Positions 1 to 6,265 are shown, counted from the stretch's first letter. The stretch is DNA of 6,837 bases from Anaerolineaceae bacterium UBA700 (GCA_002298885.1 DBMK01000180.1:1-6837); one strand, 5' to 3'. A program made the numbers and translations. Notes: generated from the letters alone by a model not told the origin.

Positions 1-29
1 TTTTTGCGGCTGCGAAGCAGCCGCAAAAA
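1..29 (-). terminator. Intrinsic terminator of the tdk-hpt-cca-hydrolase unit
   Basis: A perfect 13-bp inverted repeat (1-13 with 17-29) surrounds a GAA loop, giving the very stable GCGAAGC apex. The base of the stem is A/T and the upper part is GC. Read on the minus strand, the GC stem is followed by a run of T, and the hairpin begins about 10 nt after the hydrolase stop codon. The symmetry means it could also stop transcription arriving from the left, but what lies there is outside the window. Confidence 0.85.
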
Positions 30-39
30 ATTTCGAAAA

Positions 40-804
40 CTAAATAGAAGAAATAAGCTGGAGGAGGGCGTTGGCGACCGAGAGGGGCTGCTCCATCATC
101 GGCAAGTGGGCGGCGCCGGGCAGTTCCACCAGCCAGCCCCGGCCCAGGAGCTGGGCCATCAGCCGGGGACGCTCCGGCGGTACCAGGCGATCTTCGCTGC
201 CGGCGATGACCACGGTGGGCACGGTGATATCCGTAAGCCATTCAACTGCATCAGGCCGCTCGGCCATTCCCCGCAAGGCGCTGATCATGGCCTTGGGGTT
301 GGATTTAAGGATCATCTTGCGCACCGGCTCGACCAGCTCAGGCCGGCAGGTGAGGGCAGGCGCCATGCGTTGGGCCAGCGGCTTCAGCCCGCGGCGGTGG
401 ATTTCCTCGGCCGTTTTTTCGCGGTTGGCGCGGTGCTCGGGGTTGTCGGCGGCGGCCTGGCTGGCGATCATTGCCAGGCCGGCCAGGCGCTGCGGGTAGG
501 CCTGGGCGAAGGCCAGGCTGGCGTATCCGCCCATCGAATGGCCGCCCAGGATCACTTTATCGATGTTAAGGCTGTCCAACAGGGAATGCAGGTCCTCCGC
601 CAGGAGGCGCATCGAATACGTGCCCTCCGGGGCGGGAGACTGCCCGTGGCCGCGCAGGTCGGGCAGGATGAGGCGGGCTTTGCCTTCCAAAAAGGGAATG
701 AGCGGGTACCAGATGGTGCGGTTGAGCGGAAAGCCGTGCACGAGCATCACTGGCGTTCCCTCGCCGTGTTCTTCGTAGGAGAGCGGAACTGGTAAATAGG
801 TCAT
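40..804 (-). CDS. Alpha/beta-fold hydrolase
   Basis: The 254-residue product has the full signature of a single-domain alpha/beta hydrolase. The oxyanion-side HG lies at residues 23-24 (LVHGFPLN). The nucleophile elbow GHSMGG puts the catalytic serine at 90, the acid is probably Asp205 (GSEDRLVPP), and the histidine is His233 (GAAHLPMMEQ). No signal peptide or membrane segment is visible, so it is probably cytoplasmic. The family includes esterases, lactonases, C-C hydrolases and haloperoxidase-like enzymes, and the sequence does not fix the substrate. Two adjacent ATG codons are possible starts (805-807 and 802-804). The AAGGA element lies only 2 nt from the first but 5 nt from the second, so the second is preferred. 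Either way the start overlaps the TGA of the upstream nucleotidyltransferase gene, which suggests translational coupling. It is the last gene of the unit. The longer open frame extending upstream lies inside the nucleotidyltransferase gene and is not protein-like. Confidence 0.9.
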   Translation of the reverse strand: MTYLPVPLSYEEHGEGTPVMLVHGFPLNRTIWYPLIPFLEGKARLILPDLRGHGQSPAPEGTYSMRLLAEDLHSLLDSLNIDKVILGGHSMGGYASLAFAQAYPQRLAGLAMIASQAAADNPEHRANREKTAEEIHRRGLKPLAQRMAPALTCRPELVEPVRKMILKSNPKAMISALRGMAERPDAVEWLTDITVPTVVIAGSEDRLVPPERPRLMAQLLGRGWLVELPGAAHLPMMEQPLSVANALLQLISSI

Positions 805-2306
805 CATTTTCCTTTTCTTCCCAGCCAGCCGGCGGCGAAGTCGAGCGCTTGCTGGCGGTCGTTTATTTCTCCTCCGGCCTGGGCCTCGCGGATGGCAGCC
901 AACAGTTCGCCCAGCGCCGGACCAGGCTGCAGATGGAATACCTGTAAAAGATCGTCCCCATTGACCAGGCGGGGCGGGTCGACCACCTCGCTGGGATGCT
1001 CCCACCAGGCCTGGAGCAGGATGCGACAGACATCCAACTCGGCCCGCCAGACTTGCATGGGCAAGCCCTCTCCGTAGGTGGCCAGCGTGTCGGCCAGTGA
1101 GAGCAAGCACACCTCCACCCCGGCCGGGCCGGCGGCGTGGAAGTAGCGATAGACCGCCCGGCGCGTGGGTAGCGCACCGCCCTTGGCCAGCAGGTGGATG
1201 CGCATGTGCTCGCGCACGATAGTCTCGATGCGCTGCACCTCGGCCTGGCTGAGGGCCAGCGCCTGGGCTCGCAGGGCTGCGGCGCGGGCACCTTCCGCCT
1301 CGTGGCCGAGGAAATGGGTGCGCCCGTCGGCTTCGAGCAGGCGGGTGGCGGGCTTGGCGATGTCGTGGTAGAGGGCCGCCAGGAAGAGCAGGCCGCGCAG
1401 ACTGCGGTCCGGGTTAAGCTGGCGGTTGAAGTGATCCGCCAGCCGGGGCTGGAAGCGGCCGAGCAGTTCAATGCAAGGACCGATCACTGCGGCCGCCGCG
1501 TCTATATTATAACCCTCCACCAGGCAGGAATAAATCTGCTCCAACTCGCGCAGCAGCAGGAGGGTGTGGCCCCATACGTCGTGGACGTGGGGGCTGCCCT
1601 GGGTGATTCCTTTCATCCCCGGCAGCTCGGGCAAGAGCTGGCCCAAAACGCCCAGGCCGTCAAGCATCTCTACGGCCTGGGCCGTACGGCCGCCCTCAAG
1701 CATGTGGAACAGCTCGTCGCGCTGGCGCTCGATTGAAACATGCGGCAGGGCGGGGACGGCCTGCTGCATGGCCTTCAGCGCCGCCGGGTCGAGGTCGAAG
1801 TTGAAGGCCAGCCCCAGGCGCACGCCGCGCAGGATGCGAACCGGGTCGTCGCGGAAGGCACCGTCCGAGCAGGCGCGCAAGATGCGGTTCTGCAGGTCGC
1901 CAGCGCCGTTGGTGGGATCGATGAGGTCTGCCGGGCGGCTCAGCTCCACTGCCATAGCGTTTATGCTGAAATCCCGCCCGCGCAGATCTGCCTCGATATC
2001 TGCGCCGCGCAGGACGGAGAAATCCAGATAGAAACGCTCGCCGCCGGGGTGGGCGATGACCCGCGCCGTGTTGCGGGCGTCGTCGAGCATGAAAAAATCC
2101 CCCGACAGGGCGTTAGCGACGCGGCGCGCCAATGGGCGCACGTCGCCGGCCAGGGTGAAATCCAGATCGTGGCTTGGGCGCTGGAAGAGCAGGTCGCGCA
2201 CAGCTCCCCCCACCAGGTAAACCTGTCTGTTGCGGCCGATCTGGCTGACGGCGGAGATCAGGCGTTCGATTTGTGGATCAGGTTTTCCGGGGAAGAGGGG
2301 GAACAC
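804..2306 (-). CDS. cca: Class II tRNA nucleotidyltransferase (CCA-adding enzyme / poly(A) polymerase family) with HD domain
   Basis: The 500-residue product belongs to the family that adds or repairs the 3'-CCA of tRNA using CTP and ATP. The N-terminal nucleotidyltransferase head has LVGGAVRDLL (31-40) and the metal-binding DLD (47-49). RGRDFSINAMA spans 109-119. The nucleotide-selecting DDxxR-type motif lies in RDDPVRILRGVR (152-163), and the neck-region SIERQRDEL spans 191-199. A central HD-type region follows, with histidines at 239-247, His-Asp at 314-315 (ALYHDIAKP) and His335. The C-terminal motif LVNGDDLLQVF (447-457) is typical of the HD-containing bacterial members. Translation starts at GTG (2304-2306), with GAAGG 8 nt upstream, 19 nt after the hpt stop. 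Sequence alone does not separate a full CCA enzyme from an A-adding, CC-adding or poly(A) enzyme; CCA addition is the default reading. The gene symbol is assigned with that caveat. Confidence 0.93.
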   Translation of the reverse strand: MFPLFPGKPDPQIERLISAVSQIGRNRQVYLVGGAVRDLLFQRPSHDLDFTLAGDVRPLARRVANALSGDFFMLDDARNTARVIAHPGGERFYLDFSVLRGADIEADLRGRDFSINAMAVELSRPADLIDPTNGAGDLQNRILRACSDGAFRDDPVRILRGVRLGLAFNFDLDPAALKAMQQAVPALPHVSIERQRDELFHMLEGGRTAQAVEMLDGLGVLGQLLPELPGMKGITQGSPHVHDVWGHTLLLLRELEQIYSCLVEGYNIDAAAAVIGPCIELLGRFQPRLADHFNRQLNPDRSLRGLLFLAALYHDIAKPATRLLEADGRTHFLGHEAEGARAAALRAQALALSQAEVQRIETIVREHMRIHLLAKGGALPTRRAVYRYFHAAGPAGVEVCLLSLADTLATYGEGLPMQVWRAELDVCRILLQAWWEHPSEVVDPPRLVNGDDLLQVFHLQPGPALGELLAAIREAQAGGEINDRQQALDFAAGWLGRKGK

Positions 2307-2325
2307 GGACCTTGCCTTCGATTAG

Positions 2326-2883
2326 TTATCCTGACTGGTATTTTTCCAGGTCGACCGAGCCGATGAACGGGAGATTACGGTAATATTCGTCGATGTCCAG
2401 GCCGTAGCCGAAGACGAATTCGTTGGGAATGGTAAAGCCGCGGTAGCGGATGGGCACGAACACCTCGCGCCGCTCGGCCTTATCCAGCAAGGTGCAGACT
2501 TCAAGCGTGCGCGGGTGGCGCGCCTTGAGCAGGTCGATGACCGAGGTGAGAGTGCGCCCGCTGTCGATGATGTCCTCGACGATCAACACGTTGCAGTCGC
2601 TGATGTCCGTGATCAGGTCGAGGGTGATGCGCACATGACCGGATGATTCGCGCACGCCGGTCCCGTAAGAGGAAACAGCCATAAATTCGATGGATACCGG
2701 GGTTGTGATGTGGCGGATGAGGTCGGTGAGGAACATGACCCCGCCGCGCAGGATGCACACCAGCAGCAGCGGCTGGCCGTTGTAATCGCGGCTGATCTCA
2801 GCGCCCAGTTCGGCGATGCGCGCCTGGAGTTGATCAGCGGGAATCATGATTTCCTTTAAAAATTCGTGGTAGTCGCGTATCAT
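2326..2883 (-). CDS. hpt: Hypoxanthine (guanine) phosphoribosyltransferase
   Basis: The 185-residue product fits the usual bacterial HPRT length of about 180. It transfers phosphoribose from PRPP to hypoxanthine or guanine, making IMP or GMP in purine salvage. LVCILRGG (41-48) forms the pyrophosphate-binding loop, and SSYGTG (71-76) is the mobile loop with the conserved Ser-Tyr pair. IVEDIIDSGRT (101-111) is the PRPP-binding signature with the acidic pair Glu103-Asp104 and catalytic-base candidate Asp107. Asp134-Lys135 contact the purine, and FGYGLDIDEYYRNLPFIG (158-175) is the conserved C-terminal block. The ATG at 2881-2883 has AGGA 7 nt upstream and gives the family's standard N-terminal lead. 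An internal ATG at 2845-2847 with its own AAGGA is possible but would remove that segment. The gene lies only 2 nt after the thymidine kinase stop, so the two are co-transcribed and probably coupled. Confidence 0.95.
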   Translation of the reverse strand: MIRDYHEFLKEIMIPADQLQARIAELGAEISRDYNGQPLLLVCILRGGVMFLTDLIRHITTPVSIEFMAVSSYGTGVRESSGHVRITLDLITDISDCNVLIVEDIIDSGRTLTSVIDLLKARHPRTLEVCTLLDKAERREVFVPIRYRGFTIPNEFVFGYGLDIDEYYRNLPFIGSVDLEKYQSG

Positions 2884-2885
2884 TA

Positions 2886-3458
2886 TCAGGTCCTGGGCAC
2901 TTCGTGATGCTTGCGACAGCGGGCTTCGTACATCTCGGCGGCGCCCACGATTACCACCGGGTCGTTGAAACGCGCCGGCCGGCCGTTGACCAGGCGCTGG
3001 GTGCGCGTGGCGGGTTCGCCGCAGACCATGCAGATGGCACTCAGCTTGTCGACCTTTTCGGCGTAAGCCATGAGGATGGGCATGCTGCCGAAGGGCTCGC
3101 CGCGGAAGTCCTGGTCCAGCCCGGCCACGATGACGCGCACGCCGTGGTTGGCCAGGTCGCACAGGATGGGGACGATTTCCTCGTCGAGGAATTGAGCCTC
3201 ATCCACCCCAACCACGGTAGTGTCCGGCTCGAGGCGTTGGCGGATCTCGGCGGCGCGCTGGATCGGCACGGCGTCGATATCCATGCCGGCGTGGGATTTG
3301 ACCTTTTCAACGGCGTAGCGGTTATCGATGGCGGGCTTGAACACCTGCACCTTCTGGCGGGCAATAGTGGCGCGGCGCAGCCTGCGGATAAGCTCCTCGG
3401 TCTTGCCGCTGAACATCGACCCGCACACGACCTCGATCGAACCGGTAGTATGCTTCAT
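2886..3458 (-). CDS. tdk: Thymidine kinase, TK1-like (type II)
   Basis: The 190-residue product phosphorylates thymidine with ATP in the pyrimidine salvage pathway. The P-loop is GSMFSGKT (13-20), and the Walker B/catalytic segment is DEAQFLD (86-92), with Glu87 as the likely catalytic base. The structural zinc site is formed by Cys143 and Cys146 with Cys181 and His184 (CRKHH near the end). The lasso/thymidine-binding region [18 protein letters not shown] (164-181) is intact. The length and domain order match bacterial and human cytosolic TK1. The ATG is preceded by a strong GGAGG at 5 nt spacing. It is the first gene of the salvage/tRNA unit. No convincing -35/-10 pair was found in the short stretch between the start codon and the upstream palindrome at 3494-3542. 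Confidence 0.96.
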   Translation of the reverse strand: MKHTTGSIEVVCGSMFSGKTEELIRRLRRATIARQKVQVFKPAIDNRYAVEKVKSHAGMDIDAVPIQRAAEIRQRLEPDTTVVGVDEAQFLDEEIVPILCDLANHGVRVIVAGLDQDFRGEPFGSMPILMAYAEKVDKLSAICMVCGEPATRTQRLVNGRPARFNDPVVIVGAAEMYEARCRKHHEVPRT

Positions 3459-3493
3459 CTACCCCTCCACGTGTAAGATGGAGTGATTGTACT

Positions 3494-3542
3494 ATTGTTT
3501 ATAAAATTCGGGCGGTGAAGCCGCCCGAATTTTATAAACAAT
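3494..3542. terminator. Perfect 22-bp palindrome, probable second terminator between rpmE and tdk
   Basis: ATTGTTTATAAAATTCGGGCGG (positions 3494-3515) is perfectly repeated in inverse at 3521-3542 around a 5-nt loop. The GC-rich tip and A/T-rich base resemble the other hairpins of this window. On the minus strand the GC stem is followed by GAATTTTAT, a modest U tract in RNA. It lies 6 nt beyond the rpmE terminator and 35 nt before the tdk start. It could be a tandem terminator, an attenuator in a longer transcript reaching tdk, or an mRNA-stabilising 5' hairpin; position alone does not decide. Confidence 0.6.
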
Positions 3543-3548
3543 TTACTG

Positions 3549-3591
3549 AATCAAAAAAGGATGCGCTTTTTCGGCGCATCCTTTTTTGATT
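3549..3591 (-). terminator. Intrinsic terminator of rplU-rpmA-rpmE
   Basis: A perfect 18-bp inverted repeat (3549-3566 with 3574-3591) surrounds a 7-nt loop. In the minus-strand RNA the GC-rich stem GGAUGCGC/GCGCAUCC is followed by UUUUUU, the standard intrinsic terminator form, and is preceded by a complementary A tract. The stem begins inside the TAA stop codon of rpmE, sharing one base with it. Confidence 0.9.
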
Positions 3592-4067
3592 TAGACGACA
3601 ATCTCGTCGGCGGCTGCGGGCAGCTCGTAGCCGAGGCCGCGCAGCTTCTTCTTGAGGTCAATCAGCGACTTGCGGCCGAAGCCTTCAACGTCCAGCAGGG
3701 CCTGTTCGCCCTTGGCCAGGCGCTCGATAACCTGCCCGGCGGTGTTGATGCCGGCCTTCGACAGCGCCTCGATGGCGCGGGCGGGCATATCCAGCTCGGA
3801 GAGCGGTTTTTCAAGCGAGGTCCGCGATTCATCGCGGGCTTTCTTCTGGTCAGCGAAGCTCTGGCGGGCCTGCAGCTTGCGATAGAAGCGGTCAACCTGG
3901 CCTTCGATATCCAGCACGCGCGCCTGCTGGCCGGTGAAGAACGGGTGGCACTTGGAGCAGACTTCGGTGCGGATGACCTTCTTGGTCGAGCCGGTCGTCC
4001 AGGTGTTGCCGCAGGCGCAAATCACGGTCGCGTCCGGGTAAAAAGTTGGGTGAATACCCTCTTTCAT
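3591..4067 (-). CDS. rpmE: Ribosomal protein L31 fused to an RNA polymerase alpha-CTD-like domain
   Basis: The 158-residue product is more than twice the usual 65-75 residues of L31. Residues 1 to about 66 are a complete L31. They begin MKEGIHPTFYPDATVICACG, with zinc-ligand cysteines at 17, 19, 37 and 40 (the C+ type) and the closing block VDRFYRK (58-64). A charged, probably flexible linker covers about 67-88. Residues about 89-150 resemble the C-terminal domain of the RNA polymerase alpha subunit, a helix-hairpin-helix-like fold, with AGINTAGQV (105-113) and VEGFGRKSLIDLKKKL (127-142). Aligned by eye to E. coli alpha, Arg265, Gly296, Lys298 and Ser299 correspond to Arg97, Gly131, Lys133 and Ser134. 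Asn268, Cys269 and Glu302 are replaced by Glu100, Ala101 and Asp137. The ATG at 4065-4067 has AAAGGA 6 nt upstream and starts exactly where L31 should. It is the third gene of the unit, 73 nt after rpmA. The L31 part is certain and the alpha-CTD-like assignment is strong; any function of the fusion is unknown. Confidence 0.93.
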   Translation of the reverse strand: MKEGIHPTFYPDATVICACGNTWTTGSTKKVIRTEVCSKCHPFFTGQQARVLDIEGQVDRFYRKLQARQSFADQKKARDESRTSLEKPLSELDMPARAIEALSKAGINTAGQVIERLAKGEQALLDVEGFGRKSLIDLKKKLRGLGYELPAAADEIVV

Positions 4068-4140
4068 CAATAATCCTTTCGATACACCCCTGCATCCGTC
4101 CGTCACAGTACGTACGCACGCTGCAGGAGGCTAGTGAACC

Positions 4141-4416
4141 CTACGCCACGACTGGGGTTTCCACAGCCGGCATCACGCTGACGCGTTTTTGCCCGTTGGG
4201 CAGGGTTTCAAAAACCACGACGCCGTCGGCAACGGCGAAAATCGTCCAATCTTTGCCGACCATCACATTCTCGCCCGGCTTGATCCGGGAGCCATGCTGG
4301 CGAACGATAATGTTGCCCGAAATAACGTTTTCGCCGGCATATTTCTTCACGCCCAGGCGCTGACCATTAGAGTCGCGCCCGTTACGTACGGAACCACCAC
4401 CTTTTTTATGTGCCAT
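4141..4416 (-). CDS. rpmA: 50S ribosomal protein L27
   Basis: The 91-residue product starts [20 protein letters not shown], the conserved N-terminal tail that reaches toward the peptidyl transferase centre. The L27 signature [18 protein letters not shown] spans 34-51, followed by [16 protein letters not shown]. There is no N-terminal prepeptide of the kind cleaved in Firmicutes L27. The gene lies 6 nt after the rplU stop. Its ribosome binding site GGAG is built from the last codons of rplU (GTGGAGTAG), 9 nt before the ATG, so translation of L21 and L27 is probably coupled. The rplU-rpmA pairing is near-universal in bacteria. The final residues (about 78-91, rich in Val, Pro and Ala) are variable and carry no motif. 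Confidence 0.97.
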   Translation of the reverse strand: MAHKKGGGSVRNGRDSNGQRLGVKKYAGENVISGNIIVRQHGSRIKPGENVMVGKDWTIFAVADGVVVFETLPNGQKRVSVMPAVETPVVA

Positions 4417-4422
4417 AGCTGC

Positions 4423-4740
4423 CTACTCCACTGCAATTTCAACGACTTTAAGTTCGGTGTACTGCTGGCGGTGGCCTGTCTTGCGCCGGATGCGCTTCTT
4501 GGGAGCGTATCGGAAGACGTCGATCTTGGGTCCCTTGGTGTGGCCCACCACCACGGTCTTTACCGTAGCGCCTTTGACCGTTGGGGCGCCGACGGTGATG
4601 TCGGCGCCGTCCACCAGCAGCAGGACCTTTTCCAGGTCCACCGCGTCGCCGGCTTGAACATCCATGAGGTCCACTTCAATCGAGGACCCTTCGACGGCCT
4701 TATACTGCTTGCCGCCAGAATCGAGAATGGCGTATTTCAT
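4423..4740 (-). CDS. rplU: 50S ribosomal protein L21
   Basis: The 105-residue product has the typical L21 length. It starts MKYAILDSGGKQYKAVEGS and ends with the RNA-binding signature KKRIRRKTGHRQQYTELKV (81-99). L21 binds 23S rRNA in the large subunit. The ATG at 4738-4740 has GGAG 7 nt upstream and gives the canonical N-terminus; the open frame continues upstream, but that part is leader. It is the first gene of the rplU-rpmA-rpmE unit, behind a near-consensus promoter and a structured leader. Confidence 0.97.
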   Translation of the reverse strand: MKYAILDSGGKQYKAVEGSSIEVDLMDVQAGDAVDLEKVLLLVDGADITVGAPTVKGATVKTVVVGHTKGPKIDVFRYAPKKRIRRKTGHRQQYTELKVVEIAVE

Positions 4741-4854
4741 TATTATTCTCCAATCTTCACTTCGCCGCAGTCCACGCGCCCATTCTTGCGCCCGGCTGCG
4801 GGGAAGTTGGGGATACAGATTAATGCCCCAGCTATCCAGCCCTGGGGCACAGCG
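4741..4854 (-). promoter_or_regulatory. Structured 5' leader of rplU, candidate autoregulatory element
   Basis: The inferred transcript begins near 4854 and runs about 114 nt before the rplU ATG. It contains two hairpins. The first is an 8-bp perfect stem (4824-4831 with 4842-4849, TGCCCCAG/CTGGGGCA) with a 10-nt loop. The second, nested and nearer the start codon, has CCGCAG/CTGCGG at 4765-4770 and 4796-4801. It also has an inner GCGC/GCGC stem at 4776-4779 and 4788-4791. L21 operons in other bacteria are known to carry leaders controlled by a ribosomal protein. Whether this one matches such a family was not tested; regulation is inferred from position and structure. Confidence 0.45.
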
Positions 4855-4860
4855 GAGGGA

Positions 4861-4889
4861 ATTATACACGCAGGTGGCGGGGTTGTAAA
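4861..4889 (-). promoter_or_regulatory. Sigma70-type promoter of rplU-rpmA-rpmE
   Basis: On the minus strand TTTACA (4884-4889) is followed by exactly 17 nt and then TATAAT (4861-4866). This is one mismatch from consensus at -35 and a perfect -10. Transcription should start near 4854. It is the only clear promoter pair found in the window. Confidence 0.85.
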
Positions 4890-5114
4890 GGGCTTGTTTT
4901 ATGACTTTATGGATTGGCAGCAATCTCAGCATAATCCGATAATATTAACGCACTTTATGTTGATCTCAGGAATTGACATTTAAAACCACACCAGTAACTG
5001 TATCAGGTAATCTGACTATAAATTTTTTTTACTATGAAAAGTAAAACAGATCAAATTTCGCTAGTTTTCAAGTATTTAGATATATAATTTTTAAATAAAA
5101 GGGATGTTCTAATA
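4890..5114. other. AT-rich intergenic stretch between divergent rplU promoter and the unknown gene
   Basis: This stretch has no plausible gene on either strand. Base composition shifts from GC-rich to AT-rich here, near 4900-4930. A -10-like TATAAT at 5083-5088, about 27 nt before the downstream ATG, could serve the gene at 5115, but no good -35 stands at 16-18 nt from it. A perfect TTGACA at 4973-4978 has no matching -10. No tRNA, CRISPR or clear attachment repeat is visible. Confidence 0.5.
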
Positions 5115-6017
5115 ATGATAGATCCAAAATCACCATTACGGTCTCCTGAAAACATCAGAAATGTTCCTGTAGCGTTAGAAGCTTTCATTGACGAGTCCAC
5201 AGAGATTATTAATAAATACTCTCTAAATCCATTACCTGGATCAAAAGCTGCTCAGGAGTTGGCTAACTTCCCTGAAAAAGATCTATTAGTAGATGTTTAT
5301 TCGAGAGGGACTCTTTGCTTTGAGAGTGCTGCCGACCATTTCATGGCTTATGCCACCACTCTAAAAGAGCCTGCAAAGTGTATGTCTCCATTCACTTGCG
5401 TTCGTAGCGTTATGGAATCCTCAGCAATTGCATTATGGCTATTTGACACAAATATTGATGCCAAAGATCGTGTAGGTAGGTGTTTTGGATATCGCTATAA
5501 AGAATTTACAGAACAATTAAAGTTCTTTGAATCAGATAAAGTGAATTCTCCTGATGCCCAAGACCAAATTGACAAGGTAAACCAACGAATAACCATTGTC
5601 GAGGACAAAGCAATATCATTAGGATATCCCAAGTTACATAAGAATGGGAAAAGAACGGGTATCGCTTTACATATGCCTGAAACAGTGATGCTTATAAAGA
5701 CGATTTTGAATAGGGAACCCGAATATAGGATGTTATCTGGTGTCGCACACAGTTATATGTGGTCAACCAGGCAAGTAGGATTTCATATTATTGAAGTAGA
5801 AGATGAACAGGGTAAGAAATTTAAAGCTTTAGAGAAACACCTTAATCCGGAGACAATTCTCTTCGGAGTAAATTTAGTTATCCCATTACTTTCCAAAGTG
5901 TTTTGGACAAAAGGAAAATTATTCGGTTGGGATATACAGGAAATCGAGGATTTATTGAAAAAGACCTTTGATACGTTTAGGTTCAACAACCACCTTCGGT
6001 TTTGGAATCAACCTTAG
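5115..6017 (+). CDS. Uncharacterised 300-residue protein in an AT-rich island
   Basis: This is a complete 300-residue reading frame with strong AT-biased codon use, unlike its neighbours. It appears soluble and mostly helical, with no signal peptide or clear membrane span. The most protein-family-like parts are two. The helical stretch FTCVRSVMESSAIALWLFD (93-111) is followed by RVGRCFGYRYKEF (119-131). The second, SGVAHSYMW (208-216), contains a conserved-looking Ala-His pair. An R...E...W..D then R..R...R pattern followed by a later SxxAH is, from memory, seen in uncharacterised proteins of actinobacteria and others; I cannot name a family with certainty. Residues 141-165 look like a charged coiled-coil-like segment. 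The start ATG has a GGGA about 10 nt upstream, a weak and long-spaced ribosome binding site. No function is assigned. Its location in low-GC DNA between housekeeping genes suggests horizontal acquisition. Confidence 0.8.
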   Translation: MIDPKSPLRSPENIRNVPVALEAFIDESTEIINKYSLNPLPGSKAAQELANFPEKDLLVDVYSRGTLCFESAADHFMAYATTLKEPAKCMSPFTCVRSVMESSAIALWLFDTNIDAKDRVGRCFGYRYKEFTEQLKFFESDKVNSPDAQDQIDKVNQRITIVEDKAISLGYPKLHKNGKRTGIALHMPETVMLIKTILNREPEYRMLSGVAHSYMWSTRQVGFHIIEVEDEQGKKFKALEKHLNPETILFGVNLVIPLLSKVFWTKGKLFGWDIQEIEDLLKKTFDTFRFNNHLRFWNQP

Positions 6018-6044
6018 GTTTTCCTGTAACTTTTTGAGGATTTA

Positions 6045-6207
6045 ATGTATAAGAAAATTATGGGAAAGGGTTTATCGCATTCTAGCAATAATTTCCTGGG
6101 TCATTGCGTTAGTGTGGGAAATTAAAGAACCAGGTTACAATCCATTTTTAGCAGATTTTGGTATTGCGACTTTTTTTATCCGTCTTTTCAACTTGCTATC
6201 AGTGTGA
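6045..6207 (+). pseudogene. Small two-helix membrane protein ORF broken by a +1 frameshift
   Basis: An ATG at 6045 has GAGG at 5 nt spacing, but its own frame ends after 26 codons at 6125. Omitting one A from the AAAA run at 6054-6057 joins MYKK to a second frame that stays open to TGA at 6205-6207, giving a 53-residue protein. The product is convincingly membrane-like. It starts MYKKLWERVYRILAIISWVI, has a hydrophobic helix at about 11-24, a short polar turn KEPGYNP (27-33) and a second hydrophobic stretch at about 38-52. The second frame has no usual start codon upstream of its hydrophobic part. It may be a decayed gene, a sequencing error in an A run, or, less likely, a programmed shift. 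It is unrecognised by family. It follows the unknown gene by 27 nt, in the same AT-rich DNA. Confidence 0.55.
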
Positions 6208-6265
6208 ATTTTCCTTGGTATTTCTTGATCATGTTATATTGACGCTCTTTAAGATAATAATCTTA

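Noticed and set aside
808..1110. N-terminal extension of the hydrolase frame
   Set aside because: The extra residues are Arg/Pro/Gly-rich shadow of the nucleotidyltransferase gene, and the family N-terminus begins at the ATG pair near 804-807.
2884..3162. N-terminal extension of the HPRT frame
   Set aside because: It lies entirely within tdk in another frame, and the ATG at 2881-2883 has the ribosome binding site and the correct family start.
2904..3476. 190-codon plus-strand frame opposite tdk
   Set aside because: It mirrors the thymidine kinase gene codon for codon and shows no independent protein signature.
4973..4978. Perfect TTGACA as -35 of the gene at 5115
   Set aside because: No hexamer at 15-20 nt spacing resembles TATAAT; the best there match only two of six bases.
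4189..4983. 264-codon open frame on the plus strand opposite rpmA and rplU
   Set aside because: It is antisense to two certain ribosomal protein genes and has no family-like features. It is open because the DNA is GC-rich.
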